From Hyphomicrobiales bacterium (lineage in GTDB: Bacteria; Pseudomonadota; Alphaproteobacteria; Rhizobiales; CAJQND01): a DNA stretch of 47,776 nucleotides. A program made the position numbers and the translations under genes. Location of the stretch: assembly GCA_028285595.1 (NCBI GenBank), contig JANQOW010000033.1:1-47776 (forward strand), in the 5' to 3' direction. The notes under the pieces are model-generated. The model saw nothing but the letters and a program-made list of their open reading frames with translations. It was not told where the DNA came from and did not search any database. Of the stretch, positions 1 through 8,854 are shown piece after piece (the first letter of the stretch is position 1; each line of letters begins with the position of its first letter).

Positions 1-217
1 CTGGCAACAGGGGCGGCACGGTAAACCCCACCGGGAGCAAGACCGAATAGGGGCGGTACGGCCCACCCTCCGGGTGGCCAGATCCTGTCTTTAGTTCACC
101 GCCCGGGTTGGTCGCGCGAGGCACATGGCAACATGTGTCCCAGATGAATGGCCATCCAACGCGCCGCGCCTTTCGGGCACGGAGCGTGGACAGAACCCGG
201 CTTATAGGTCAACTGGC
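1..217 (+). ncRNA. rnpB: RNase P RNA, 3' part (5' end outside window)
   Basis: This is the catalytic RNA of RNase P, which matures tRNA 5' ends. The segment begins inside the molecule. Bases 1-60 carry the conserved bacterial stretch with 'acggtaaacccca', 'ggagcaagacc' and 'aatagggg'. Bases 191-205 carry the near-invariant 3' P4 strand 'cagaacccggctta', followed by 'taggtcaactggc', the expected 3' strand of helix P1. The 5' half, with the gaggaaagtccg-type box, must lie just before base 1. The 3' end at about 217 is inferred from family alignments known to me, not mapped. Short open frames inside it are not genes. In related alphaproteobacteria rnpB lies just upstream of mraZ-rsmH, which fits the dcw cluster starting 4 kb to the right. 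Confidence 0.93.
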
Positions 218-227
218 TGCTCAAAAG

Positions 228-258
228 GCCGGCCTGAAGGAAAACCCTTCGGGCCGGC
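228..258. terminator. Bidirectional hairpin between rnpB and the caspase gene
   Basis: A 13-bp stem with one G-T pair, arms 228-240 and 246-258, closes a loop 'aaaac'. On the minus strand it is followed by TTTT (complement of 223-226), so it can end the caspase-like transcript. On the plus strand no T-run follows, but its place just after rnpB suggests it also limits that transcript. Confidence 0.7.
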
Positions 259-263
259 GCCAC

Positions 264-2816
264 TCACTGGCGTTTCGCCCTGCAATGAGATTGAACGATG
301 CCGCAGCCTTGAAGGGCGCTGCAGATCGCCTTTGAGGACCCCCGCAAGGGGATAGAGATCCGGTCGCGCGCCGCATTGAGCGTGGCTTCCGACGAACGCA
401 ACAGACCGGTCATGATCCGGCCATTGGCGCGATAACCCTTGTCCAGGTTGAGTTCGCCATTCGCCTCAAAGAAACTCGCCTTCAGCGGATAGGGCTGACC
501 GTCAATCACCAAATCAATATAGGAATCAGTGCTGCCGAAGCGGCCCTTGCCGGCCTTGATGGCGGATTTGGCGACGGATTCAAAACGCTCGCGGCCCAGC
601 ATGGCGAGTTCGATCTGCTTGCCGTTGGGATAGCAGCTCAAAATGAAGGAAGCCGTCCCTCCTGAGCTCGCAACATCCACCGAAGCAGAGAATAGAACGC
701 CGCGGCCTTCGCTCTGTTCTGCGGAGATGCGCCCGTCAAACTTCCAGGTGCCCAGCGAAAGCGAGGGGGCGGGCGGCTCGTCCGGCTGCTGTTGCCGGCC
801 ACCGCCGGGCTGCCAGTTGCGCACCGCCAGCACGGAGCCATTGCTGCCCTGGCCTTGCTGGTTGGTGATGTAAAGGGCGCCAGCAGTAGGATGAATGCCC
901 CGCGGGTTGTACGCACCAACATTGAGCTTGATCACACGTCTGACCGCCAGGTCTTGCGCCGCGAGCACCCAAATTGTCCCAGTGCCGCCGATCGCGATCA
1001 CGTGGTTCTGGAAAACCGCAAGGGTGCCGATGAATTCCCCAGGCAAGGTCTGGCGGGCCTCTTCCAGGCCCGTTTGCGGATTGAAGCGGATCACCAGGCC
1101 GGATTTGTTGAACTCACCCCCGGCCACAAAGGCTCCTTGGCTGTTGGCCGCAATGCTCCTGACGAAGCCATCAACGTCCCAGACGGCCCTGAGCTTGAGG
1201 CTGTCGGGCTCCAGCACCGAGATCCGTCCCGCGCTCCCCTGGCCGTGCACCAGCCAGACTTTGCCGCCCACCATGGCGATCCCAGCCGCATTGCCATCGG
1301 GCAGACGGTCTGAGCCGATGGTCCGGCCCGTGCGTTGGTCCATGCGGACCACCTTGGTGTTGGCGGACGAGCCGCCCGGTTGGGTCAGGATGTAGAGGTA
1401 TCTGCCGTCCGCCACCATGTCCGCAGGGTAGTCGCGAAGCCTGCCCAGCCGCTTGCCCTTTCCGCTGGGCGGGTGGGACCAGACCAGGGCGTCGGTGTGC
1501 ACAAGAGAGAACACCCGGCCGGATTGGTTTGCCACCATGTTCACCGGCAGGCGGCCGACCTTGACCCGCTTGATGATCCGCCCGTTCCCTGCATCCATCT
1601 GCGCCATACGGCGCACGCCGCTTTCCGCAATCCAGAGATTTCGGCCATCCGACGTGATACCCTCGGGCCATTTGCCAACGGGCCAGACGGCGGGCGTGAT
1701 CTGCACGCGTTCGGCCTGAGGCTTGGCGGGCGGCGGGGTGACCGGTGCGCTGGGCGGCGTGGCCGCGGCCACCTCTTGCTCTTTAGGGGGTGCAGGTGGA
1801 TCAGCCGGCGGGCTCGGTGTCGGTGTGGATGCGGCTTGCAACTCAGCAATCTTGAGCCGCGCCAGTTCGGCGAACTGTCCGTTGGGGAACTTCTTTAGAT
1901 AGGTGTTGAGGATCGCCGGGCTGGTGCTGTCCTTAACGCTCGACCAGAACAGCGCTTCGCGGTCAACCGTTGGCGTGCCTGCGGTCGGTTTGGCAGGTTG
2001 GGATCCGCCGCCCGTGGCCGCTTGCTGGCTCTGGCCGGCGAAGAAGAAGTCGCCGGTCACTTCGTCATAATAGGCCGGCCGCTGGTTATGAGACACCTTA
2101 GTGGCCAGTTGCTGCACTTGGCGGCGCACGGTGCGGGCCGTCCGCGTCAGGGAGACACCGGGCTTCTTGATGAGCGGCACCAGGTTGCGTGTGAACACGG
2201 AATTGGGGTGCGGGTCATCGTCGGACAGGCGGTCCAGTGCGGTCTGCCCCACACCGGCAGAATACATAATGAAAGTGCCTTCAGGAGACGGCATGCGGGC
2301 AAGGCCGCGGCTGCCGCCAAGGCTGCGCGTGCCTTCGCTGGGGAACGGATTGTCCCGGCAGGCATCCAGGATCAGAATGGAGACCCGGGTGGACCGCTGG
2401 CGTATGGAGCGCAGGATCTGGTCCACCGGAATGGCTTCGGATCTGATGAAGTCTTCGCGGCCGGGCCGCGCGCTCGGGATATCGGTGGGAAGCAGATAGT
2501 TGCGGCCGGCAATCTCAATGCCGTGGCCGGCATAGAAGAACAGCGCCTCATCCCCAGGTTCGAGCTTGGAATAGAAGGTCTGCAGTTGAAAGTTCATCTC
2601 GCGGCGCACGAGATTTGTGGCGCTCACCACCTCAAACCCCACGCTCTTCAGCGCATCTGCCATGGCGTTTGCGTCGTTGCCGGCCTTCTGCAGCTTGACC
2701 ACCTCCTGGTAGTCGTCATTGCCGATCACCAGAGCCACGCGCTTTGCCAGTGCGTCCTGTCCCCCGGCCATGAGCAGAACAAACACAAGAAGTGAAGAGA
2801 TCAGAAAATGCTGCAT
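264..2816 (-). CDS. Secreted caspase-like (C14) protease with beta-propeller-like region
   Basis: An 850-residue exported protein. Residues 1-24 form a signal peptide ending in ALA. Residues 25-260 are a caspase/metacaspase p20-like domain: 'RVALVIGNDDY' opens the fold, the catalytic His is H98 in 'FYAGHG', and the catalytic Cys is C153 in 'LILDACRDNPF'. Residues about 282-330 match the short 'FW..I..Yl..FPnG.fa.LAr' segment often seen after rhizobial caspase domains. A Pro-rich linker follows. Residues about 385-690 contain repeated blade-like units ('EGITSDGRNLWIAESG', 'ADMVADGRYLYILTQ'), suggesting a seven-bladed propeller. The last 130 residues are a beta-rich tail I do not recognise. Export points to the periplasm or envelope, and caspase-like enzymes prefer basic P1 residues, but the substrate here is unknown. 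The gene is monocistronic, diverges from the enolase-family gene, and its ribosome site is weak. Confidence 0.9.
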   Translation of the reverse strand: MQHFLISSLLVFVLLMAGGQDALAKRVALVIGNDDYQEVVKLQKAGNDANAMADALKSVGFEVVSATNLVRREMNFQLQTFYSKLEPGDEALFFYAGHGIEIAGRNYLLPTDIPSARPGREDFIRSEAIPVDQILRSIRQRSTRVSILILDACRDNPFPSEGTRSLGGSRGLARMPSPEGTFIMYSAGVGQTALDRLSDDDPHPNSVFTRNLVPLIKKPGVSLTRTARTVRRQVQQLATKVSHNQRPAYYDEVTGDFFFAGQSQQAATGGGSQPAKPTAGTPTVDREALFWSSVKDSTSPAILNTYLKKFPNGQFAELARLKIAELQAASTPTPSPPADPPAPPKEQEVAAATPPSAPVTPPPAKPQAERVQITPAVWPVGKWPEGITSDGRNLWIAESGVRRMAQMDAGNGRIIKRVKVGRLPVNMVANQSGRVFSLVHTDALVWSHPPSGKGKRLGRLRDYPADMVADGRYLYILTQPGGSSANTKVVRMDQRTGRTIGSDRLPDGNAAGIAMVGGKVWLVHGQGSAGRISVLEPDSLKLRAVWDVDGFVRSIAANSQGAFVAGGEFNKSGLVIRFNPQTGLEEARQTLPGEFIGTLAVFQNHVIAIGGTGTIWVLAAQDLAVRRVIKLNVGAYNPRGIHPTAGALYITNQQGQGSNGSVLAVRNWQPGGGRQQQPDEPPAPSLSLGTWKFDGRISAEQSEGRGVLFSASVDVASSGGTASFILSCYPNGKQIELAMLGRERFESVAKSAIKAGKGRFGSTDSYIDLVIDGQPYPLKASFFEANGELNLDKGYRANGRIMTGLLRSSEATLNAARDRISIPLRGSSKAICSALQGCGIVQSHCRAKRQ

Positions 2817-2964
2817 TGCCGAGTGTCGCCTAGGTTCGAAACGCCCACTGGAAGTTTGACATAAGGGGTGTGGATTTCCAAGAACTTAGACGGCTATCGA
2901 TCCGCTGAAACTTGAGCTAAGGTCCGTGTTCCTGCCATCCCAGTTCTTTGGAGCGCCTACGCCT

Positions 2965-4080
2965 GTGAAAATCTCCCGCATCTCCGTCTACCAAGCTGAC
3001 TTGCCCATGAAGGAGGGGTCCTACAGTTGGTCCACCCAGTCCTTCTCCGGGTTCGACAGCACTGTCGTTGCCATCGAAACCGATGAGGGCATTACCGGTT
3101 ATGGGGAAACCTGCCCGCTCGGGCCTTCCTATCTTGCGGCCTATCCGGAGGGTGCACGCACGGGTATTGCCACGATTGCGCCTGACTTGATCGGTGAGGA
3201 TCCTACTCAGTTGGACCGCATCAACGACCGGTTGGATCTGCTCTTGAAGGGTCATCCGTACGTGAAGTCAGCCATCGACATGGCCTGTTGGGATATTCTC
3301 GGCAAGGTGACAGGCTTGCCGGTCTATGCGCTCTTGGGCGGAAAGCGCCAGGAGGCGGTGACGCTCTTCAAGGTGATTTCGCGCACCGATCCTGACGTGA
3401 TGGCCGCGCGGGTGGCCGAATACCGTGAGATGGGCTTTCGCCAGTTTCAGATGAAGGTGGGCGAAGATCCCACAACAGATATTGAGCGCTTCCGGAAAGT
3501 GGCCGCGGCTATGGAGCCGGGCGAAGTGATGGATGCCGACGCCAATACCGGCTGGCGCCAACACGATGCCATCCGGGTGGTGGATGCCGTCCGCCCTCTG
3601 GCCGCAGAGCATGACATCCGCCTCTATATCGAGCAGCCGTGTCTCACCTACGAAGAATGCCTCACCGTGCGCCAGCACACGGATCTGCCGATGATCTTGG
3701 ATGAGTGCATGGAGAGCTTGCCTGTCCTTCTGCGGGGCTATCACGACCGGGCCATGGATCTGATCAACCTGAAGATCAACCGCATGGGCGGCCTCACGCG
3801 CGCGCGCCAGGTCAGGGACCTGTGCATCTCGTTGGGCATAGTGATGACCATCGAGGACAGTTGGGGCGGGGAGATTGCCACCTCGGCCATTGCCCATCTG
3901 GCGCAGGCGACGCCGGAGAGTTTCCACTTCCAGTCCTCAGCCTTCCATGAGTACCACACCGTGGCCATCGCTGAGGGCGGTCCCGTGGTCACCGGCGGCA
4001 CCATGTGCGCCTCAGATGCGCCCGGACTGGGCGTGGAACCCATCATGGATGTGCTCGGAGCGCCCGTCTACACAACATGA
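2965..4080 (+). CDS. Enolase-superfamily enzyme, HpbD-like (MR/MLE family)
   Basis: A 371-residue racemase/epimerase or dehydratase of the mandelate racemase/muconate lactonizing group. Both catalytic lysines are visible: K164 in 'FQMKVG' (a QxK form of the KxK motif) and K270 in 'NLKINRMGG'. The metal ligands are probably D192 ('MDADAN'), E223 ('YIEQPC') and D246 ('ILDECM'). The N terminus 'VKISRISVYQADLPMKEG' and the 'GYGETCPLGPSY' loop resemble 4-hydroxyproline betaine 2-epimerase and cis-3-hydroxyproline dehydratase enzymes, so an amino-acid or betaine substrate is likely but unproven. I chose GTG 2965 because it matches the family start and has GGAG 11 bases upstream; an in-frame GTG at 2926 would add 13 residues. 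No catabolic genes are adjacent. Confidence 0.85.
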   Translation: MKISRISVYQADLPMKEGSYSWSTQSFSGFDSTVVAIETDEGITGYGETCPLGPSYLAAYPEGARTGIATIAPDLIGEDPTQLDRINDRLDLLLKGHPYVKSAIDMACWDILGKVTGLPVYALLGGKRQEAVTLFKVISRTDPDVMAARVAEYREMGFRQFQMKVGEDPTTDIERFRKVAAAMEPGEVMDADANTGWRQHDAIRVVDAVRPLAAEHDIRLYIEQPCLTYEECLTVRQHTDLPMILDECMESLPVLLRGYHDRAMDLINLKINRMGGLTRARQVRDLCISLGIVMTIEDSWGGEIATSAIAHLAQATPESFHFQSSAFHEYHTVAIAEGGPVVTGGTMCASDAPGLGVEPIMDVLGAPVYTT

Positions 4081-4094
4081 TCGCGCTCAACGCC

Positions 4095-4164
4095 GATTCA
4101 TTTTGCTGCACTTTCGCAACCATTTGTTAAGCACCCGAATGCCATTTTCCTAACATTCGTTAAC
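4095..4164. promoter_or_regulatory. Presumed dcw promoter region upstream of rsmH
   Basis: The 135-base gap before rsmH is AT-richer than its surroundings. It holds one GANTC site (GATTC, 4095-4099) and a CtrA-like pair of half sites, CTAA 4150-4153 and TTAAC 4160-4164, separated by six rather than seven bases. No clear -35/-10 pair stands out. Its place at the head of the cluster makes it the probable main promoter. Confidence 0.35.
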
Positions 4165-4215
4165 CCGCGTTCGCGGAACGGGCAGTCAATGCACTGGGGA
4201 GCATGCGGCACAACA

Positions 4216-5232
4216 ATGTCGGGCCAAGAGCACGCACGTCATATCCCCGTCCTGCGCGCTGAAGTGGTTGAAGCCCTTCAGCCCACGGATGGTGGCATCT
4301 ATGTGGACGGTACCTTCGGGGCCGGTGGCTACACGCGCGCTGTTCTGGAAGCTGCAGATTGCCGGGTCCTGGCGATTGACCGCGACCCGGATGCCATCGC
4401 CGCCGGCAAGGAACTTGTGGAGGCATATGACGGTCGCCTGGTGCTTCTGGAGGGCCGATTTGGGGCGCTTGAGGAGCTCATCCGCGGGGCAGGGTGCGAC
4501 AGCGTGGATGGGGTAACGTTCGATCTCGGTGTCTCCTCCATGCAGCTTGATGAGGCCGATCGCGGCTTTTCCTTCCGCGCCGATGGGCCTTTGGACATGC
4601 GCATGGACCAGGGCCGCGGCACCCAGACCCCCAGTGCTGCCGAGGTGGTCAACGGTGCCAGCGAAGGCATGCTGGTGCGCATCATTTCCGTTTTGGGCGA
4701 GGAGAAGCGCGCCAAAGCCGTGGCCCGCGCCATTATTCGGGCCCGCGATGAGGGGCCGATCACCGGCACGCTTCAACTGGCGGAACTGGTTGAGCGGGCC
4801 GTGCCTGTGCATCCGGCCAAGCGCACGATCCATCCGGCCACCCGCACGTTCCAGGCCTTGCGCATCTTCGTGAACCGGGAGCTGGAGGAGCTGGCCAATG
4901 GTCTCGCCGCGGCGGAAGAGTTGCTTAAGCCGGGCGGACGCCTGGCAGTGGTTTCGTTCCACTCGCTGGAGGACCGCATCGTCAAACGCTTCTTTGCTGA
5001 ACGCACCGGCCGTGTGGGGCGCGGTTCGCGCCATCTGCCTGAACAAACGCAAGTCCCGCCCTCGTTCCGCGAGCTCTTCCGCGGTGCCAAAGAGCCGGGG
5101 GAGGCCGAAACAGACGCCAATCCCCGGGCCCGGTCTGCGCGCCTGCGCGTGGGCGAGCGCACCGATGAAAGCCCGATCGCGCTCAACACCAAACCCTTAG
5201 GGGTGCCATCCTTGCCGGAGGTCTCCCTGTGA
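4216..5232 (+). CDS. rsmH: 16S rRNA m4C1402 methyltransferase RsmH (MraW)
   Basis: This SAM-dependent enzyme N4-methylates C1402 of 16S rRNA at the ribosomal P site. The SAM motif '[11 protein letters not shown]' lies near the N terminus, followed by '[11 protein letters not shown]', '[16 protein letters not shown]' and '[13 protein letters not shown]', all hallmarks of the family. The length of 338 residues is normal. I chose ATG 4216 because '[13 protein letters not shown]' matches the usual N terminus; ATG 4189 in frame would add nine unusual residues. It is the first gene of the dcw run, and mraZ, its usual upstream partner, is absent. Its stop overlaps the ftsL start (GTGA). Confidence 0.97.
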   Translation: MSGQEHARHIPVLRAEVVEALQPTDGGIYVDGTFGAGGYTRAVLEAADCRVLAIDRDPDAIAAGKELVEAYDGRLVLLEGRFGALEELIRGAGCDSVDGVTFDLGVSSMQLDEADRGFSFRADGPLDMRMDQGRGTQTPSAAEVVNGASEGMLVRIISVLGEEKRAKAVARAIIRARDEGPITGTLQLAELVERAVPVHPAKRTIHPATRTFQALRIFVNRELEELANGLAAAEELLKPGGRLAVVSFHSLEDRIVKRFFAERTGRVGRGSRHLPEQTQVPPSFRELFRGAKEPGEAETDANPRARSARLRVGERTDESPIALNTKPLGVPSLPEVSL

Positions 5233-5651
5233 TCCGCTTCCTCAATGCTGCCCTGGTCATTGCTGTCTTGATTGCCGCCTCAATCGTTTACGGACTTGAG
5301 CGCGAAAGCCGCCTTGCAGATGGCCGGCTAGGCAAAATCAACCGGGCGATCGCCGAAGAGCGTGAGCAGATCAGGCGGCTCAGGGCGGAGTGGAGTTATC
5401 TCAACACGCCCGCGCGCCTTGAAAAGCTGGCAGTCAAACACCTCCAGCACGCGCCCAGCCCCGTCTCCCAGGTCATCAAGCTGAACGAGGTTGAGAGCCG
5501 CGTCCCGGGCCTTGCGCCTGAAGGGGAGGCGGGCGGTGATGATGCCATCGCCACCATGCTGGACGGAAACGTGGCTGCCGTGGAAGGTGAGGTCCCGCAA
5601 CAGCCGGCACAACCCGACCTGATCGGCAACATTTTGAAGGGTATGGAATGA
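5229..5651 (+). CDS. ftsL: Cell division protein FtsL
   Basis: A 140-residue bitopic membrane protein of the FtsQLB subcomplex, which links Z-ring signals to septal peptidoglycan synthesis by FtsW-FtsI. It has a short cytoplasmic N terminus, one transmembrane helix at about residues 5-24, then a leucine-zipper-like coiled coil ('[21 protein letters not shown]'-type heptads). The C-terminal 50 residues look disordered. Sequence conservation of FtsL is low, so the call rests on the helix plus coiled-coil plan and on its place between rsmH and ftsI. The GTG start overlaps the rsmH stop, and its stop overlaps the ftsI ATG (ATGA), implying translational coupling. Confidence 0.9.
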   Translation: MIRFLNAALVIAVLIAASIVYGLERESRLADGRLGKINRAIAEEREQIRRLRAEWSYLNTPARLEKLAVKHLQHAPSPVSQVIKLNEVESRVPGLAPEGEAGGDDAIATMLDGNVAAVEGEVPQQPAQPDLIGNILKGME

Positions 5652-7393
5652 CCGACCCTGCCCAAAAAGTTACCTTCTTCATGGTGGTGCGCTGGCTTTT
5701 CGCCAAAGCTCTCGGGTCCACCGATGCGACCGGATTGCCGAATTTCAAGCAAGGCCGCGCGCGCGGCCGGCTTGTGCTGGCGGTGTTCGTCTTGTGCTTC
5801 GTGGCCATCTCCGGGCGGATCATCCAATTGGCCGTGTTTGACGACGGGTTCAACAGGATCCGGACCTCAAGCACCGCCAAGGTCCGCATTCCGCGCCCGG
5901 ATATCATCGACCGCAACGGTTTCGTGCTGGCCACCGATCTCAGAACGGGCTCCATGTTCGCCAACCCGCGAAAGGTGAACGATATTGACGAGGCGATCGA
6001 ACTGCTCTCGCCGCACCTGCCGGATCTTGATGTTGGCAAGCTGCGCAAGAAGCTCCAATCCGACAAAGGCTTTGTGTGGGTAAAGCGCGAAGTGACGCCG
6101 CGGTTGCAAGAGACTTTGCATGATCTGGGCATCGCCGGTTTCGGTTTCCGCAACGAGACCAGGCGGATCTACCCGATGAGCCGGCTGGCATCCCACGTGC
6201 TGGGGTTTGTAGATGTGGATTCCGTCGGGCTTGCGGGAATTGAGAAATACCTGGACGACCGGGGCAGACTGTTTGCCGCCTCCCTGGCCGACCCCCACAA
6301 GGCAGCGGCAGCACCGGTGGAGCTCTCGCTTGACGTGCGCGTGCAGCATGGGCTCACCGAAGAACTGAAGCGCGCGGTCAAGAAGTACAAGGCCAAGGGC
6401 GCGCTGGGGATCGTAATGGACGCCACGACCGGTGAGGTGGTGGCCTCCAGCTCCTTGCCCGATTTCAATCCCAATGATCCCAAGGATGCCCTGAAGAAAG
6501 ACCGGATCAACCGCTTCACCGGCGGTGTGTTCGAGATGGGCTCCGTGTTCAAGGCCGTCACCTTTGCCATGGCGTTCGAGCAACGGACGATTACCCTGCA
6601 AAGCCGCTTTGACGTGCGTGCGCCGCTCAGAGCAGGCGGCTCTAAGATCGATGACTTCCATCCTCAACGGCGCATTCTCACTGTGCCGGAAGTCTTTACC
6701 TATTCCTCCAACATCGGCACCGCGAAAATGGCCCTTGGGGTGGGCGTGGATGCCCACCAGGCATTCCTGGAAAAGATGGGCTTTTTCGATCGGTTGCGCA
6801 CGGAAATCCCGGAAGCCGCCGCCCCATTGCGGCCCAGAAAGTGGCGCACCGTTTCAACGATGACAGCCTCCTTCGGACACGGGATCTCCGTTCAACCGCT
6901 GCAACTCGTGAGCGCCGCCGCAGCACTGGTCAACGGCGGGCGCCTGATCACGCCGACCTTCCTGAAGCGGGACCGCGAATTGGTGCCATCGCACAGCCGT
7001 CAGGTGATCAGCGCGGAAACCAGCAAGAAGATGCGCTATCTCTTCCGCCTCAACGTGGAAAAGGGATCTGGCCGCAAGGCGGAGACCACGGGCTTTTCGG
7101 TAGGCGGGAAAACCGGCACGGCCGAGAAGGTCGTTGGCGGCCGCTACTCCAAGAAGCACCGCTTCAACTCCTTCCTGGGCGCTTTCCCGATGAACGCGCC
7201 GCGCTACGTGCTTGTGGTCTCCATCGACGAACCTCAGCCTTTGCCGGAAACCCATGGCTTTGCCACGTCCGGGTGGAATGCGGTGCCAACGGCCGGCAAG
7301 GTGATCGCGCGCATTGCCCCGCTTCTGGGCCTGAGGCCGGAGACAGAACCGGTGGCGGCGGAAAGCATTCTGAATGCCAGGGTGGGAGGCTGA
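5648..7393 (+). CDS. ftsI: Septal peptidoglycan transpeptidase FtsI (PBP3)
   Basis: A 581-residue class B penicillin-binding protein that cross-links septal peptidoglycan. It has an N-terminal cytoplasmic stretch, a transmembrane helix at about residues 41-60, the PBP dimer (pedestal) domain at about 75-240 and the transpeptidase domain from about 250. The active-site motifs are all present: SxxK with S299 and K302 ('SVFK'), SxN at S353/S354-N355 ('YSSNIG'), and KTG at 488-490 ('KTGTAEK'). It is the partner of FtsW, encoded further down the same run. ATG overlaps the ftsL stop. The N-terminal cytoplasmic part (about 40 residues) is somewhat long but not unusual for alphaproteobacteria. Confidence 0.97.
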   Translation: MTDPAQKVTFFMVVRWLFAKALGSTDATGLPNFKQGRARGRLVLAVFVLCFVAISGRIIQLAVFDDGFNRIRTSSTAKVRIPRPDIIDRNGFVLATDLRTGSMFANPRKVNDIDEAIELLSPHLPDLDVGKLRKKLQSDKGFVWVKREVTPRLQETLHDLGIAGFGFRNETRRIYPMSRLASHVLGFVDVDSVGLAGIEKYLDDRGRLFAASLADPHKAAAAPVELSLDVRVQHGLTEELKRAVKKYKAKGALGIVMDATTGEVVASSSLPDFNPNDPKDALKKDRINRFTGGVFEMGSVFKAVTFAMAFEQRTITLQSRFDVRAPLRAGGSKIDDFHPQRRILTVPEVFTYSSNIGTAKMALGVGVDAHQAFLEKMGFFDRLRTEIPEAAAPLRPRKWRTVSTMTASFGHGISVQPLQLVSAAAALVNGGRLITPTFLKRDRELVPSHSRQVISAETSKKMRYLFRLNVEKGSGRKAETTGFSVGGKTGTAEKVVGGRYSKKHRFNSFLGAFPMNAPRYVLVVSIDEPQPLPETHGFATSGWNAVPTAGKVIARIAPLLGLRPETEPVAAESILNARVGG

Positions 7394-7396
7394 CCG

Positions 7397-8854
7397 ATGA
7401 GATTGGATGCCTTGATCACCGATGATGCGAATGTTGCCCCGTCCGTGGCGGACGTTGAGATTGGCGGCATCACCTGCGACAGCCGGGAAGTGCAGCCGGG
7501 CTTTCTGTTTGCCGCCCTGCCCGGGGTGAATGTGGACGGCGCAAAGTTTATTGCCAGCGCCCTGGAAAAGGGTGCCGCGGCGATCCTGACCCGCGAAGCC
7601 GGGACCGATGAGCGCTTTGTGCAGGCAGACAATCCGCGCCAAGTGCTGGCTCATGCTGCGGCGCGCTTTTATGCGAACCAGCCTGAAACGGTTGTGGCGG
7701 TGACCGGCACCAACGGCAAGACATCTGTTGTCTCCTTTGTGCGCCAGATCTGGCAGTCCCAGGGCATACGGGCGGCAAGCCTCGGCACCGTCGGGGTCGA
7801 AGTGCCCGAAGACATGGGCGCGGTGGAACAGATTGCGCACACGACCCCGGATCCGGTTCAGCTCCAGAAGGTGCTCGACCAGTTGGGTCAGTTGAAGATC
7901 ACCCATGCCGCTCTGGAAGCCTCCAGCCACGGCCTTGCGCAATATCGGCTGGATGGGGTCCGCTTGTCCGCAGGCGCATTCACCAATATCTCCCGGGACC
8001 ATCTGGATTATCACGAGACCTTTGAGGACTATTTCGCCCAAAAGATGCGCCTGTTCTCCGAACTGCTCGGCCCAGGAGCTGCAGCGGTGGTTGATGCGGA
8101 CGGCGATCATGCCGCTGAGGTGGTCAAGATTGCCGAGGACCGGGGCTTGACCTGCCTGACGGTGGGCAGAGCCGGCAAGGATCTGAAGCTCTTGTCCTCA
8201 GAACGCCATGGCTTGGGCCAGCACCTGAAGATCGCAGCGCAAGGTGAGACGTTCGACATCTATCTGCCCTTGGTCGGGGACTTCCAGGTCTCCAATGCCC
8301 TGGTTGCCGCCGGTCTGATCCTGGCGGTGAGCAATGGGGATGCGGCGTCCGTGCTGCCGTCCCTGGAAAATCTCACCGGGGCGGTGGGGCGCTTGGACAT
8401 GGTGGCCCAAACTCCTGACGGCGTGCCGGTTTACGTGGACTATTCACACACCCCCGAAGCGCTGGCGACCGCCCTGGCCGCCTTGAAACCCTATGCAAGC
8501 CATCGGCTGAGTGTGGTGTTTGGCGCAGGCGGGGACCGGGACCCGGGCAAGCGGGTTGAGATGGGCCGGGCGGCGGCTGAGGGCGCAGACAAGATTTACG
8601 TGACCGACGACAATCCTCGCACCGAAGAACCCGCTGCCATCAGGGCCATGGTTCTGGAGGGCTGCCCCGCGGCGGTGGAGGTGGCCGACCGGCGCCAAGC
8701 CATCAAACGTGCTCTGGCCGAAGCCGAAGCGGGAGACGTGGTCCTCATCGCCGGCAAGGGACATGAGGACTATCAGGAAGTGGGCACCGAAAAGCTCCAC
8801 TTCAGCGACCATGAAGAGATCCGTGCCGCACTTGGAGTTGACGCTCATGGCTGA
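7397..8854 (+). CDS. murE: UDP-MurNAc-tripeptide synthetase MurE (meso-DAP adding)
   Basis: This cytoplasmic Mur ligase adds meso-diaminopimelate to UDP-MurNAc-L-Ala-D-Glu using ATP. The ATP loop is 'GTNGKTS' at residues 104-110 with K108. The motif 'DDNPRTEEP' near residue 400 is the DNPR signature that selects meso-DAP over lysine, consistent with a Gram-negative wall. The N-terminal 'GGITCDSREVQPGFLFAALPG'-type UDP-binding segment is intact. The length of 485 residues is typical. It starts three bases after the ftsI stop and overlaps murF by eight bases. Confidence 0.97.
   Translation: MRLDALITDDANVAPSVADVEIGGITCDSREVQPGFLFAALPGVNVDGAKFIASALEKGAAAILTREAGTDERFVQADNPRQVLAHAAARFYANQPETVVAVTGTNGKTSVVSFVRQIWQSQGIRAASLGTVGVEVPEDMGAVEQIAHTTPDPVQLQKVLDQLGQLKITHAALEASSHGLAQYRLDGVRLSAGAFTNISRDHLDYHETFEDYFAQKMRLFSELLGPGAAAVVDADGDHAAEVVKIAEDRGLTCLTVGRAGKDLKLLSSERHGLGQHLKIAAQGETFDIYLPLVGDFQVSNALVAAGLILAVSNGDAASVLPSLENLTGAVGRLDMVAQTPDGVPVYVDYSHTPEALATALAALKPYASHRLSVVFGAGGDRDPGKRVEMGRAAAEGADKIYVTDDNPRTEEPAAIRAMVLEGCPAAVEVADRRQAIKRALAEAEAGDVVLIAGKGHEDYQEVGTEKLHFSDHEEIRAALGVDAHG

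Noticed and set aside
108..355. Short open frames within and just after rnpB
   Set aside because: They overlap conserved RNase P RNA sequence and the terminator hairpin and lack ribosome sites.
4150..4164. CtrA box upstream of rsmH
   Set aside because: The half sites are separated by six bases, not seven, and one is CTAA. It is too weak to call as a CtrA site, though it is mentioned in the promoter entry.
6854..8110. 418-codon minus-strand open frame across ftsI and murE
   Set aside because: It is antisense to two genes with all their active-site motifs and has no recognisable domain.
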